From Chloroflexota bacterium (GTDB taxonomy: Bacteria > Chloroflexota > Dehalococcoidia > Lucifugimonadales > UBA3495), in NCBI GenBank assembly GCA_026710825.1, contig JAPOQH010000006.1:1-64000 (forward strand): a DNA stretch of 64,000 nucleotides, in the 5' to 3' direction. Shown here piece after piece: positions 45,342 through 53,900 of the stretch. The position numbers and the translations under genes were made by a program. The notes below the pieces were generated by a model. The model was not told the DNA's origin, did no database searches, and was given only the letters and a program-made list of their open reading frames with translations. Numbering within the stretch: position 1 is the first letter of the stretch; each line of letters begins with the position of its first letter.

Positions 45342-46751
45342 TCAACCTTGAAGCGGCGGCCTGCGGTCGATGAAACGGGTTGTCTGTTCGTAGGCGTGGG
45401 CCACGCGCAGAGCGGTTGCTTCGTCGAATGGCCGGCCGACTATTTGCAATCCCATGGGGAGCCCGGCGTCGGACAAGCCGCTGGGCGTTGACACCGCGGG
45501 CAGCCCGGAGACATTGAATGGCCCGGTGAAGCTGGGCTGGGTAAGGGTTGTGCCCCCTGCGTAGCCCTCGATTTGCGGGGCGGGAGAGGCATAGGTGGGT
45601 GTCACCAGCACGTCGGCGTGGTGCAGCGCCTCCGCCATCTCGTCCTTGATGACGCGACGCATCCGCAGGGCCTGGTTGTAGTCTGATGCCGAGAGCAGGC
45701 CGCCCAGCAGGAAACGGTTGCGGACCAAGTTTCCGTAATCCTGACGACGGGTCTTGAGGTTGGCCTCATGGAACGAGTAGGCCTCGGACATCATGATGAC
45801 CTGGTTGGCGGTTTGGGCGTACTTGATGTGGGGAATGTCCACATCCCGGATTTCGGCACCCAGCTCGGACAGAGTCTCCAGACCACGCTCCGCGGCCTGA
45901 ATGACCTGTACGTCGACGCCGGGGGCTTCCTCGTAGAAATACTCGCGAGGCACACCGACGGTGAGGCCGCGCACGCCGTCGCGCAGGGCAGCCAGGTAGT
46001 CGGGCACCGGAACGTCGGCTGTAGTTGGGTCTTTGGGATCATAACCGGCGATGGCCTGGAGCATGATGGCGCAGTCTTCCACGGTCCAGGTCATGGGGCC
46101 GCAGTGGTCCTGGGACCAGGAGAGGGGCACGACGCCAAAGTTGCTGACGCGCCCGAAGGTGGGCTTGACACCGGCGATGCCACACATGGAGGCGGGTCCG
46201 CGGATGCTTCCGCCGGTGTCCGAACCCAGCGCCCCCATGCACAGACCGGCGGCGACCGCCGCACCCGAACCGCTGCTGCTGCCACCGGGCATGTGCGCGG
46301 TGTTCCACGGGTTGCGCGCCGGCGGGAACAGGCTGGTGAAGTCGGGGCCGCCGAGGGCGAACTCGTGCATGGCCAGTTTGCCCAGGAGCACAGCACCGGC
46401 CTCGTAGAGTTTGGCGACGGTGGTAGCGTCTTCCTCGGGGACCCGATCCGGAGTTACCCGGGACATGGCGGTGGTCCTGATGCCCGCGGTGTCGTAGAGG
46501 TCCTTGAGGGCGATGGGGATCCCGTGGAGAGGACCACGGTATCGTCCGGCCTGGATTTCGGACTCGGCCCGGCGGGCCCGGGAGAGCGCGAGTTCCGAGG
46601 TGATGGTGACGAAGGAGTCGAGCTGACCGTCGATGGCTTCGATACGGGCCAAGTACGCGCGCGTGAGTTCCACCGGAGACAGTTCTCCGGAGGCAATCAG
46701 CGGCGCTGCTTCACCGATGGTCAGGTAGTGCAACTCGCCGGGCACGGCCAT
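45342..46751 (-). CDS. Amidase (amidase signature family)
   Basis: The 469-residue enzyme has the Ser-cisSer-Lys triad of the amidase signature family: Lys in GIPIALKDLYDTAG, cis-Ser in PGGSSSGSGAAVAAG and nucleophile Ser in GSDTGGSIRGPAS. It hydrolyses an amide, but the substrate is not evident. GatA of the tRNA amidotransferase is a relative, yet no gatB is nearby and the small partner looks AtzG-like. The ATG at 46751 has GAGGTGAT 5-6 nt upstream. The AtzG-like gene ends 30 nt upstream on the same strand. Confidence 0.9.
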   Translation of the reverse strand: MAVPGELHYLTIGEAAPLIASGELSPVELTRAYLARIEAIDGQLDSFVTITSELALSRARRAESEIQAGRYRGPLHGIPIALKDLYDTAGIRTTAMSRVTPDRVPEEDATTVAKLYEAGAVLLGKLAMHEFALGGPDFTSLFPPARNPWNTAHMPGGSSSGSGAAVAAGLCMGALGSDTGGSIRGPASMCGIAGVKPTFGRVSNFGVVPLSWSQDHCGPMTWTVEDCAIMLQAIAGYDPKDPTTADVPVPDYLAALRDGVRGLTVGVPREYFYEEAPGVDVQVIQAAERGLETLSELGAEIRDVDIPHIKYAQTANQVIMMSEAYSFHEANLKTRRQDYGNLVRNRFLLGGLLSASDYNQALRMRRVIKDEMAEALHHADVLVTPTYASPAPQIEGYAGGTTLTQPSFTGPFNVSGLPAVSTPSGLSDAGLPMGLQIVGRPFDEATALRVAHAYEQTTRFIDRRPPLQG

Positions 46752-46781
46752 GCAAATCACCTCGAACGCTGGGTTGAGGGC

Positions 46782-46985
46782 CTACCGGCTCCAGTCGGCG
46801 GGGAAAGTCATTGCCTGACCACCCAAAGGCAGGTCCGCCTCGTGGAGCATATCAACCCGATCCCTGAGAAACTGGTACAGCGGCAGGAGTTCTCCCAACT
46901 CCTCGTCATCCAGCGGCAGTCCCGCCAGACGGACCAGGACGCGGAAGTCGTCCATGGAAACGGTGGACTCACTGGACTCGCTCAT
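46782..46985 (-). CDS. AtzG/GatC-like small amidase partner
   Basis: This 67-residue protein (MDDFRVLVRLAGLPLDDEEL, then PLYQFLRDRVDMLHEADLPL) has the short helical form of GatC/AtzG-like proteins that wrap around amidases and stabilise them. It lies immediately upstream of the amidase gene on the same strand, matching known AtzG-AtzE and GatC-GatA arrangements. The ATG at 46985 is first in frame. Confidence 0.75.
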   Translation of the reverse strand: MSESSESTVSMDDFRVLVRLAGLPLDDEELGELLPLYQFLRDRVDMLHEADLPLGGQAMTFPADWSR

Positions 46986-47114
46986 AACCCTACCTCACCC
47001 CAATATATGCATGATTGGACTTGGCCGCATTGATGTCAAGGGCCGGTGGCATGACAACGGGCACTAAAACCTCGCAGACAGCCAAGATTTTGGCAAGTAC
47101 GAGGCGGTGCCGGC

Positions 47115-48068
47115 CTAAAATACCGCCACGGGGTTGACCGGGGACCCGGTGGTGTTCTGCATGCGGAGGGGGTTGATGCTCACCATGAAGGTCCAGCGGT
47201 TGCGTTCCCGGCAGGCTTCCGCGACGTCTTCCAGATTGGCGTTGTCCAGGATCCACAGGCCCATGGCGACTATGGAGACCTGGTGGACCGGGTTGGTCAG
47301 TTGGCCGGGATACTGTGGCGGGCTGACGTCGTTGCCGGTGTCGGAACCCAACACGGCGATATCACGCTCCTTGAACAGGGGCAGGCAGGCAGCCTGACAT
47401 GCGGTCGACCCGGCTTCACGTGGGACCGGGCCTTCGATGTTGCGGCGGTGCAGTTGGCCGGTCCGAATGAGGAGGACATCGCCGGGTTCAATGCGGAAAC
47501 CGCAGCGCTCCTCGGCGGCCAGGATATCTTCGGGCATTACGCCTTCGCCGCGTTCGACCCAGTCGATGCCGCGCACGTACGGGACATCCACGAGCACGCC
47601 GCGTGTTATGAAACCTTTGTGGGCCTGTTCGACCGAGCAAACGGTGGCGCCCAGGCTGGTGGAAACCATGTGGGCCGGCTTGCCGTTATAGGTCTGGCCG
47701 TTCCAGAAGAAGTGGGCCAGGCTATCCACGTGGGTAACGGTAACGCCATGGAAGATCATTCCGATGTAGTCCATCGCCACGGCGGATGCGCGGTTGGACA
47801 CCTTGTCGCCGGTGGCCCAACCCTCGCCGCTCTCGATCATGTAGTGCACGGGAGGAGCAGGGACGTCGACGGAGGGATCCCAGGTGAGTTCGCGGGACAG
47901 GGAAACGCAGTGACCTTCCTGCACGGTGGCGAGGGCGGCCTTAGTTTTCTCGGGAGTTATGAGGTTGGGTGTGCCCAGTTCGTCATCATCACCCCAGCGA
48001 CCCCAGTTGGACAGGCTGTCGAACCAGCCCAGCACTTCCTGCTCAGATGGGATTCCGGCTTGTGGCAT
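47115..48068 (-). CDS. Cyclase family protein (kynurenine formamidase-like)
   Basis: The 317-residue product belongs to the metal-dependent cyclase/formamidase family. GRWGDDDELGTPNLITPEKT opens it, and HVDSLAHFFWNGQTYNG carries the family metal-binding HxxxH-type motif. EPGDVLLIRTGQ and AVLGSDTGND follow. Relatives open or close amide or lactone rings. The ATG at 48068 has GGAGG 8 nt upstream; 29 residues further upstream are not counted. It may be co-transcribed with the amidase genes 130 nt downstream, suggesting amide degradation. Confidence 0.88.
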   Translation of the reverse strand: MPQAGIPSEQEVLGWFDSLSNWGRWGDDDELGTPNLITPEKTKAALATVQEGHCVSLSRELTWDPSVDVPAPPVHYMIESGEGWATGDKVSNRASAVAMDYIGMIFHGVTVTHVDSLAHFFWNGQTYNGKPAHMVSTSLGATVCSVEQAHKGFITRGVLVDVPYVRGIDWVERGEGVMPEDILAAEERCGFRIEPGDVLLIRTGQLHRRNIEGPVPREAGSTACQAACLPLFKERDIAVLGSDTGNDVSPPQYPGQLTNPVHQVSIVAMGLWILDNANLEDVAEACRERNRWTFMVSINPLRMQNTTGSPVNPVAVF

Positions 48069-48297
48069 ATGACGTTCCTCCCGTGTGCACCGGCAGTGGG
48101 CCGACAAATTGATCCTGGGTGGCAGTATTATGGCGCAGGGCCCCGGAGGGCGCAACCGGGAGAGCCTTGCATATCACCAGATACGCCAACTGCGGCCCGA
48201 CCCCGGATGGGCGGACCGACAGTGGGCTTCGAGCGCCGCAAGCCTGCGCCATATCCAACCTTCCTCTGTGGCGAGGAGTTGTGGGACAGGGCGGGAC

Positions 48298-48320
48298 GGG
48301 GCGAATGATTATTCGCCCCT
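48298..48320. repeat. Palindromic GGGGCGAAT/ATTCGCCCC repeat
   Basis: A 9-bp stem with a short centre, located directly after the end of RNA-like element copy 3. Confidence 0.8.
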
Positions 48321-48366
48321 ACATTTGGCGGTTGATTGGTGGTTGCGGTGTTTGGGTTGGCGGTTT

Positions 48367-48745
48367 CTCCTTTGGGGGTTCTTGGGGTTTTGGCTGGTTG
48401 GGGAGGCAGGATTCCCGTTGCATCGTTGTCAGCGTACGGCCGGGGGTACGCATATTCTTATGCTCGGTATTCTCCGTGGCCCACATCGGCCATCCGCCAT
48501 GACGTGCCCATCAGGGCCGGTTCATTGGGATAGACGACGCAGCACGGAACGCTGTGGCCGGTGCTGGGACGCAACTCCACGCTGTTGATAGGTTAAACAG
48601 ACCTTGGCAGTCGCGGAGCCTGGTATGCGATTTGTTACTGACGGGGTTGGCCGTCGATGCTGGGAATCCTGCCTCACTGGTGTTGGGATAAACGTACGTT
48701 TGGTCTAGACACAGTTAGGATATACGTTCTTATGGGCGGTGTCAA
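48367..48745 (-). ncRNA. Conserved promoter-led RNA-like element, copy 3 (solo)
   Basis: On the minus strand TTGACA (48740-48745), a 17-nt spacer and TATCCT (48717-48722) precede the shared element. It has the palindrome AAACGTACGTTT (48690-48701) and the exact 14-mer AAATCGCATACCAG (48620-48633). A perfect hairpin with stem GCGTAC/GTACGC lies around loop CCCCGGCC (48432-48451). CTGACAACG (48424-48432) and AAAGGAG (48367-48373) follow. Unlike copies 1 and 2, no HEPN-like gene follows; a palindromic repeat and then the cyclase gene lie downstream. Confidence 0.65.
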
Positions 48746-49037
48746 GTGGTAGTGTCGGGGTTATTTTTTACCGGGATAAACGGGATTTACGGGATGGACA
48801 GGATATTTTTGTGATTGCGTGTGGATTTGGGTAACGGAGGGACGGTGTGGGGTGCGGGGGTTGGGGACGGGCGAATAATCATTCGCCCATTCAATCGGAG
48901 TACGGTGGTGGTTCGACCGACGCACCGTGAGCGGATCAGGTCGGAGTATCGAGAGGTACTGGGGTTGGTCTCGCGGGGTGTTGCATTTTGATATTTTGTT
49001 TCGTACAATCGTACTGTTTAGAACAGGAGGTCGCAAA
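48746..49037. other. Intergenic repeats upstream of small gene
   Basis: Contains direct CGGGAT-type repeats (about 48775-48803), a GGGCGAAT/ATTCGCCC palindrome (48869-48888) and a partial GTTCGACC...GTGAGCGG repeat near 48915. No gene is evident. A TTGTTTCG...TACTGT stretch near 49000-49018 may be the promoter of the following gene. Confidence 0.55.
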
Positions 49038-49280
49038 ATGGTCCTGAATGATGCAACCCTCGCCTTTTCCGTAGAGTCAGACCTGCCCACGGACGCTGAA
49101 CGCATGATTGCCCGGTGGCGCGCGCTGGGGTGCCCGTACATTGAGCTGGATTCGGGCGTGGTGGTCAGCAACCTGGAACGTTGGCTGTACAATAACGCAC
49201 CCCACTCGGGCGTCTGGCTGGCGCGAGTGAGGGAATATCTCTACATCGACACCTATGGCGTCGGTCTGATGGCGGCGTGA
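49038..49280 (+). CDS. Small protein of unknown function, 80 residues
   Basis: The product (MVLNDATLAFSVESDLPTDA to a C-terminal LYIDTYGVGLMAA) is predicted soluble and has no recognised motif. AGGAGG lies 7-8 nt before the ATG, supporting translation. It ends 7 nt before the methyltransferase gene, so the two are an operon. The ATG is used rather than upstream in-frame starts, which fall in repeat sequence. Confidence 0.7.
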   Translation: MVLNDATLAFSVESDLPTDAERMIARWRALGCPYIELDSGVVVSNLERWLYNNAPHSGVWLARVREYLYIDTYGVGLMAA

Positions 49281-49287
49281 ACATCCC

Positions 49288-50037
49288 ATGAACCTCCGGC
49301 TGTACAGCGATCTGGCCCACCTGTGGCCCATCATAAGTCCGCCGGAGGAATACATGGTCGAGGCGCAGGAGTGGCTGGATGTGATCCGCGGGCGGTTGGA
49401 TTTGACTGCGGCGACGGGGCGAGGCCTGCCAACGCTGTTGGAGTTGGGCTGCGGCGGAGGGCATTTGCTTTCGCACCTGACGGAACATTTCATCACCGAG
49501 GCGGTGGACATATCGCCGCAGATGCTGGAGATTTCTCAGCGCCTCAATCCGCAGACGCTGCATCACCAAGGGGATATGCGCGACGTGCGGTTGGGACGGA
49601 CGTTTGACGTGGTGGCGATCCACGACGCCATAAACTACATGACGACGGAGGGCGACCTGGGGGCGGCCATCGCAACGGCGGAAGCTCACCTCAATCCGGG
49701 TGGAGTGCTGCTGCTGGCGCCCGACTGCATTGAAGAAACGTTCACCGGTCCCCGGGTGGTCGAATGGACCCGTGAGGCCGAGGACCGGTCGGTGACTTTT
49801 ATTGAGTACATGGGGAAGCCGCGAGCCGGTTCAACCACCGTCGAATCGGTGTTCATATTCGTCATCGACGACGATGGTGATATCAGGGTGGAAACGGACC
49901 GGCACACGGGCGGCCTATTCCCGACGAATACCTGGCTCGGCCTCCTGGATGCGGCCGGCCTGGCGGCGGAATATATCCAGACCAACGCCTACGAGGGCGG
50001 GTTTGGCGGGAATTTGTTCGTGGGGCGGAAGGGGTAG
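49288..50037 (+). CDS. Class I SAM-dependent methyltransferase
   Basis: The 249-residue protein has motif I LLELGCGGGHLLSHL near residue 52, an acidic residue in AVDISPQMLEI for the SAM ribose, and motif IV-like FDVVAIHDAINYM. The C-terminal domain is strand-rich (STTVESVFIFVIDDDGDI). This resembles small-molecule methyltransferases of the UbiE/Methyltransf_11 type. The substrate is unknown. It is the second gene after the 80-residue protein. Confidence 0.88.
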   Translation: MNLRLYSDLAHLWPIISPPEEYMVEAQEWLDVIRGRLDLTAATGRGLPTLLELGCGGGHLLSHLTEHFITEAVDISPQMLEISQRLNPQTLHHQGDMRDVRLGRTFDVVAIHDAINYMTTEGDLGAAIATAEAHLNPGGVLLLAPDCIEETFTGPRVVEWTREAEDRSVTFIEYMGKPRAGSTTVESVFIFVIDDDGDIRVETDRHTGGLFPTNTWLGLLDAAGLAAEYIQTNAYEGGFGGNLFVGRKG

Positions 50038-50090
50038 GTAGAGAGTGGTTCCGAAGCTTGGCGCAGGGGACGATCGTTTTTGGCGTGGGT

Positions 50091-50118
50091 GTAGGGGCGA
50101 ATAATTATTCGCCCCTAC
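50091..50118. repeat. Perfect 28-nt palindrome of the GGGGCGAAT family
   Basis: GTAGGGGCGAATAA and TTATTCGCCCCTAC are exact reverse complements with no spacer. It is the best copy of this family in the window and sits between the converging methyltransferase and glyA genes. Confidence 0.85.
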
Positions 50119-50218
50119 GTTTGCAGAGATGCTTCGCGCCGGAACAATTGATGGCGTATGTACGCGCGAGACACGCCGTCCCTGCACTGGCAATGCCCAC
50201 CAATGGAAGGGGATCGTA

Positions 50219-51469
50219 TTACTCGTCGTCGAGGCCGGGGACGGGGAAGCGGTTGCTGAGGTGGCGGACCTCGTCGCGGATTTGGGTCATGGCGGCTTCG
50301 TCGCCGATGCTGCCGAGGGTGCGGACGATGAGTTTGGCGACCTGCCGCGTGTCCTCCTCGGCCATGCCGCGGCTGGTGATGGCCGGGGTGCCGAGGCGGA
50401 GACCGGACGCGGTGCGCGGCGGCAACTGGTCGTAGGGGATGGCGTTCTTGTTGGCGACGATGTCCACGGACTCCAGGGCGCGTTCAGCCTGCCGGCCGGT
50501 GATGCCCAGGGGCGTGAGGTCGACGAGCATCAGGTGATTGTCGGTGCCGCCAGCGACGAGGCGCACGCCTGCCTCGGAGAGTTCCTGGGCCAAGACCTGG
50601 GCGTTGGCGACGACCTGATGGGCGTAGCGGGCGAAATCGGGCTGGAGGGCTTCGCCGAAGCAGACTGCCTTGGCGGCGATGACGTGCATGAATGGGCCGC
50701 CTTGCATGTAGGGAAAGACGGCGAAGTCGACCTTGCGGCCGAGTTCCTCCTCGGTGAGGACCATGCCGCCGCGGGGGCCGCGCAGGGTCTTCTGGGTGGT
50801 TGACGTTACGATCTGAGCGTGGGGGAACGGCGACGGGTGGGCGCCGCCGGCGATGAGGCCGGAGATGTGCGCCATGTCCACCATGAGCAGCGCGCCCACG
50901 GAATCGGCGATCGCGCGGAAGCGTGGGAAGTCGAGGATGCGGGAATAACTGCTGCAACCGGCGACGATCAGCTTGGGGTTGTGCTCCTTGGCCAAGCGCT
51001 CGACCTGATCGTAGTCGATGGTCTCGGTATCGGGGTCCACGCCGTAGGGGACGAACTGGTACAGGTTGCCGGAGAAGTTGACACTGGCGCCGTGGGTGAG
51101 GTGCCCGCCCATATCGAGTTGCATGCCAAGCACGGTATCGCCCTGCTCCAGCACGGCGAAGTAGGCGGCCATGTTGGCCTGGGCGCCGCTGTGGGCCTGG
51201 ACGTTGGCGTGCTCCGCCCCGAAGAGTTCCTTCGCGCGGTCGATGGCGAGGGTTTCGACCACGTCCACGAACTCGCAACCGCCGTAGTATCGCCGGCCGG
51301 GGTAGCCCTCGGCGTACTTGTTGTTCATCAACTGCGCCTGGGCTTCGAGCACCGCCTTGCTGGCGTAGTTTTCGGATGCGATCAGGACGATGGAATCGCG
51401 CTGTCGGCGATTCTCGTTCTCAATGGCAGCGGCGACGGCGGGGTCGATGCGGTCGAGTACGGTGGTCAT
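50219..51469 (-). CDS. glyA: Serine hydroxymethyltransferase with atypical active-site Gln
   Basis: GlyA converts serine and tetrahydrofolate to glycine and methylene-tetrahydrofolate. The 416-residue product is typical: [63 protein letters not shown] and TLRGPRGGM after the PLP lysine K227. The residue before that lysine is Gln ([10 protein letters not shown]), where most SHMTs have His. The ATG at 51469 has GGAG about 9 nt upstream. A methylenetetrahydrofolate reductase fragment lies at the right edge of the window. Confidence 0.96.
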   Translation of the reverse strand: MTTVLDRIDPAVAAAIENENRRQRDSIVLIASENYASKAVLEAQAQLMNNKYAEGYPGRRYYGGCEFVDVVETLAIDRAKELFGAEHANVQAHSGAQANMAAYFAVLEQGDTVLGMQLDMGGHLTHGASVNFSGNLYQFVPYGVDPDTETIDYDQVERLAKEHNPKLIVAGCSSYSRILDFPRFRAIADSVGALLMVDMAHISGLIAGGAHPSPFPHAQIVTSTTQKTLRGPRGGMVLTEEELGRKVDFAVFPYMQGGPFMHVIAAKAVCFGEALQPDFARYAHQVVANAQVLAQELSEAGVRLVAGGTDNHLMLVDLTPLGITGRQAERALESVDIVANKNAIPYDQLPPRTASGLRLGTPAITSRGMAEEDTRQVAKLIVRTLGSIGDEAAMTQIRDEVRHLSNRFPVPGLDDE

Positions 51470-51596
51470 TTGGGGTGTCTCCTGATATGGGGTCGGTTAT
51501 CTTTACGAGAGTCTCAGGGCTCACGGTTTTCGGCGGGTTTGCGTGCCAACCGCATTGCCGGTCAGTAGGGTCGGCGTCAGTTGGGGCCAAGGGTTC

Positions 51597-51626
51597 CTGG
51601 ATTCCCACTGTCGCGGGAATGACGGG
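51597..51626. repeat. ATTCCC/GGGAAT palindromic repeat
   Basis: GGATTCCCACTGTCGCGGGAAT-type hairpin in the glyA-upstream gap; it belongs to the ATTCC repeat family. The rest of 51470-51734 shows no gene. Confidence 0.65.
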
Positions 51627-51734
51627 TTGGTCTGGCGGTAATGACGAGTTGGGTGCGCGGGTGATCAGAGTACCCTGTTGGGCGCAAATGCGTAGATATA
51701 TGATAACAAATCGACGCAACGGGCCTGTGCGGTT

Positions 51735-53090
51735 TCAGAATTTGTAGAAATGGTGGCGGATTTCAAAGTCAGCGTCGTGCTGGGAGAACAGGTCCCAGTC
51801 GGCTTTGCGGACGGTGAGGTACGAGTCGGCCAGCAGTGGGCCCATGGCGTCGGTGAGGGTGGTATCGGCTTCGAGTTCGTTGATGGCCTCCAGCAGTGAC
51901 GATGGGAGACGTTTGATGCCCCGCGCGGCCAACTCGTCGGGCGTCAGGCGGGCCGGGTCGGTGTCGATGCAAAGCCCCTCGGGCGGCATCAGGCCCCGCT
52001 GGATGCCGTCCAGGCCGGCGGCGATGATGCCACCCAGGGCGATGTACGGGTTGGAGCTGGAATCGGCGGGCCGGTATTCCAGGTTGGTTGAGGCCATCTC
52101 CGAACCCCAGAACCGCGACGGTATCCGTACCGCCGCCTCGCGGTTGTCGAGGCCGTAGCAGATGTAAGCGGTGCTCCACGAACCCGGCGAGATGCGGCGG
52201 TAGCTGTTCATGCTGGGGCTGGTCAGCAACGTGAGCCCAGGCAGGTGCGCCATGATTCCGCCGATGAATTGGTAGGCCATTTCGCTGATCTGCATGGGAT
52301 CGTCGGGGTCGTAGAACAGGTTGCGTTCGCCGCCGGCGTCCCACGCGCTGAGGTGGGTATGGTTACCGTTGCCGGCCTGGTCGGGGAACGGCTTAGGGGC
52401 GAAAGAGGCGAGCCAGCCGTGCTGCCAGGCGACGTTGCGGACGGTTTCGCGATAGATGATTTGGTTGTCGGCGGCGCGCAGGGCGCCGGAGTGGGTGATG
52501 CTCAGTTCCTGCTGGCCGTGTCCCACCTCGGTGTGATACTGCTCCAGCTGCATGCCCTGGGCTTCGAGGGCTTCCACCACGTCGTCAATCACATCCTGCG
52601 ACGCCGTTGTGCCCAGGGTGGAGTTGTCCAGGCTCTCATCAATCGGGATGAACGCATCGCCCTCGCGCCGCGCCAGGTACCATTCCGGCTCGAAGGCAGC
52701 TTGAAAAGTCATCCCCATGGACGCAGCCTTCGCCAGCATCCGCTTTAGGAAATCGCGCGGGCAAGCCGCCCAGGGCTCGCGATCCAGGGTCACCATGTCC
52801 GTCAGGACCATCGCCCGGCCGGGCGCATAGGGAATCATGGTAAAGGTATCCAGATCCGGCATCATGCGGAACTCGCCCACCGGGCCCATGCCGTTGACCA
52901 CCTGCAACTGGTCCATGCCTCCCATGGCCTGGATCGCCGTGGTGGAGCCAATACCCGATTCCAGCCTCCGCTCAAGGCCGGAGACGTGGGTCGCCTTGCC
53001 GCGGATGATCCCGCTGCTGTCGCAGTAGGCAAACATCACCAGCCGGACGCCGGAACCGCGCACGATCTGCAGGATTTCGTTGACTTCCAT
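51735..53090 (-). CDS. Glutamine synthetase family protein
   Basis: The 451-residue enzyme shows glutamine-synthetase family motifs: an N-terminal beta-grasp (VRLVMFAYCDSSGIIRGKAT), AFEPEWYLARREG, GHGQQELSI, the NGNHTHLSAWD metal and glutamate site, and NREAAVRIPSRFWG. The C-terminus lacks the Tyr adenylylation loop of enteric GlnA. The branch also contains gamma-glutamyl-amine and -amide ligases, so the amine substrate may not be ammonia. No PII or amt gene is nearby. The ATG at 53090 has GGATGG upstream. Confidence 0.88.
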   Translation of the reverse strand: MEVNEILQIVRGSGVRLVMFAYCDSSGIIRGKATHVSGLERRLESGIGSTTAIQAMGGMDQLQVVNGMGPVGEFRMMPDLDTFTMIPYAPGRAMVLTDMVTLDREPWAACPRDFLKRMLAKAASMGMTFQAAFEPEWYLARREGDAFIPIDESLDNSTLGTTASQDVIDDVVEALEAQGMQLEQYHTEVGHGQQELSITHSGALRAADNQIIYRETVRNVAWQHGWLASFAPKPFPDQAGNGNHTHLSAWDAGGERNLFYDPDDPMQISEMAYQFIGGIMAHLPGLTLLTSPSMNSYRRISPGSWSTAYICYGLDNREAAVRIPSRFWGSEMASTNLEYRPADSSSNPYIALGGIIAAGLDGIQRGLMPPEGLCIDTDPARLTPDELAARGIKRLPSSLLEAINELEADTTLTDAMGPLLADSYLTVRKADWDLFSQHDADFEIRHHFYKF

Positions 53091-53141
53091 AATCGCACCA
53101 TCCCTCAGTTATTGGTGGGGCATTGTCGCAAAAAGAGAGGA

Positions 53142-53160
53142 GAGCGGTGTATGACCGCTC
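53142..53160. repeat. GAGCGGT/ACCGCTC palindrome, left flank of TA module
   Basis: A 7-bp stem with loop GTATG, closely matching the palindrome on the other side of the toxin-antitoxin genes at 53842-53866. Confidence 0.75.
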
Positions 53161-53200
53161 CCCCAACCTTGTGTCATATCCTGGCGGGCAACAGATGGAT

Positions 53201-53518
53201 TTAAGGTGAGATGGGCTCCGGGGCGGGCGTCGGAACAAGGGCATTCCGAATGCTGTCGGCATCTACGTCGGGCGCGATGACGATCGTGGCTGACGCGCCG
53301 TTCACAGTGGTAACGGTAACCGAGCGAACCCCGTTATGCACATGGAACTCGCAGGTTTTGATCTCCGCAACGCCTTTCGAGCGGGCGATGCAGTCCATCA
53401 GGGCACCGAAAACCGTCGAATCGTAATCTTCCAGAGATATTCTGAGGAACATGACAGCGTCTTCGCCAGTCTCTATCCGATCCGCCGGGTCCCATGGGTA
53501 GGTTTTGACTTTGACCAT
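53201..53518 (-). CDS. HI1420-type antitoxin with swapped C-terminal domain
   Basis: The first 50 residues (VKTYPWDPADRIETGEDAV, SLEDYDSTVFGALMDCIARS) match the N-terminal part of HI1420/HigA-like antitoxins. Family members then have a helix-turn-helix (ETGLSRESLYKAL-type). Here that is absent, and a strand-rich segment (FHVHNGVRSVTVTTVNGASA) with a Pro-rich end takes its place. The other frames do not encode the missing part, so this is not a simple frameshift. GGAG lies 6 nt before the ATG at 53518. The toxin gene is just upstream. Without the DNA-binding half, autoregulation would be lost. Confidence 0.75.
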   Translation of the reverse strand: MVKVKTYPWDPADRIETGEDAVMFLRISLEDYDSTVFGALMDCIARSKGVAEIKTCEFHVHNGVRSVTVTTVNGASATIVIAPDVDADSIRNALVPTPAPEPISP

Positions 53519-53533
53519 GTCCATCTCCTGAAC

Positions 53534-53827
53534 TTACGGGCCGCGCGCCAAACTACGTGCCAACGTGATGTCCCTCTGCTGAGTGCTCTTGTCTCCGCCG
53601 GCCAGCAGGATGATCAACTGCTGTCCCTGTTGCACATAATACACCCTGTACCCAGGTCCGTAGTCGATGCGCAACTCGGAAACGCCTCCGCCGACCGGGC
53701 CGACGTCACCGGGGTTGCCCGCCGCGAGACGCGTGATACGGTTGGCGATGCGTAAGCGCGCTTCCCGGTCGCGCAGGCGGTTGAACCAGCGTGTGTACGT
53801 TTCGGTGGCGTGGATTTCGTTTGTCAT
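53534..53827 (-). CDS. RelE/HigB-like toxin (HI1419 type)
   Basis: The 97-residue protein fits the upstrm_HI1419 killer-protein family: WFNRLRDREARLRIANRITR, GPVGGGVSELRIDYGPGYRVYY and LLAGGDKSTQQRDITLA. Relatives are ribosome-dependent or free mRNA interferases. It precedes its antitoxin by 15 nt, the usual order for this family. The ATG at 53827 is first in frame. The pair lies between two similar palindromes. Confidence 0.9.
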   Translation of the reverse strand: MTNEIHATETYTRWFNRLRDREARLRIANRITRLAAGNPGDVGPVGGGVSELRIDYGPGYRVYYVQQGQQLIILLAGGDKSTQQRDITLARSLARGP

Positions 53828-53841
53828 CGGCGCATTGATAT

Positions 53842-53866
53842 GGGGAGCGGCGAATGACCGCTCCCC
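53842..53866. repeat. GGGGAGCGG/CCGCTCCCC palindrome, right flank of TA module
   Basis: A 9-bp perfect stem with loop CGAATGA, 15 nt from the toxin start. It may overlap the toxin promoter. Confidence 0.8.
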
Positions 53867-53900
53867 TCAGCATCGCGTATTTGGTTTACCAGACCGGTGT

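Noticed and set aside
53201-53400. Frameshift explaining the missing HTH of the antitoxin
   Set aside because: The other two frames of the same strand do not encode an HTH-like sequence in this stretch.
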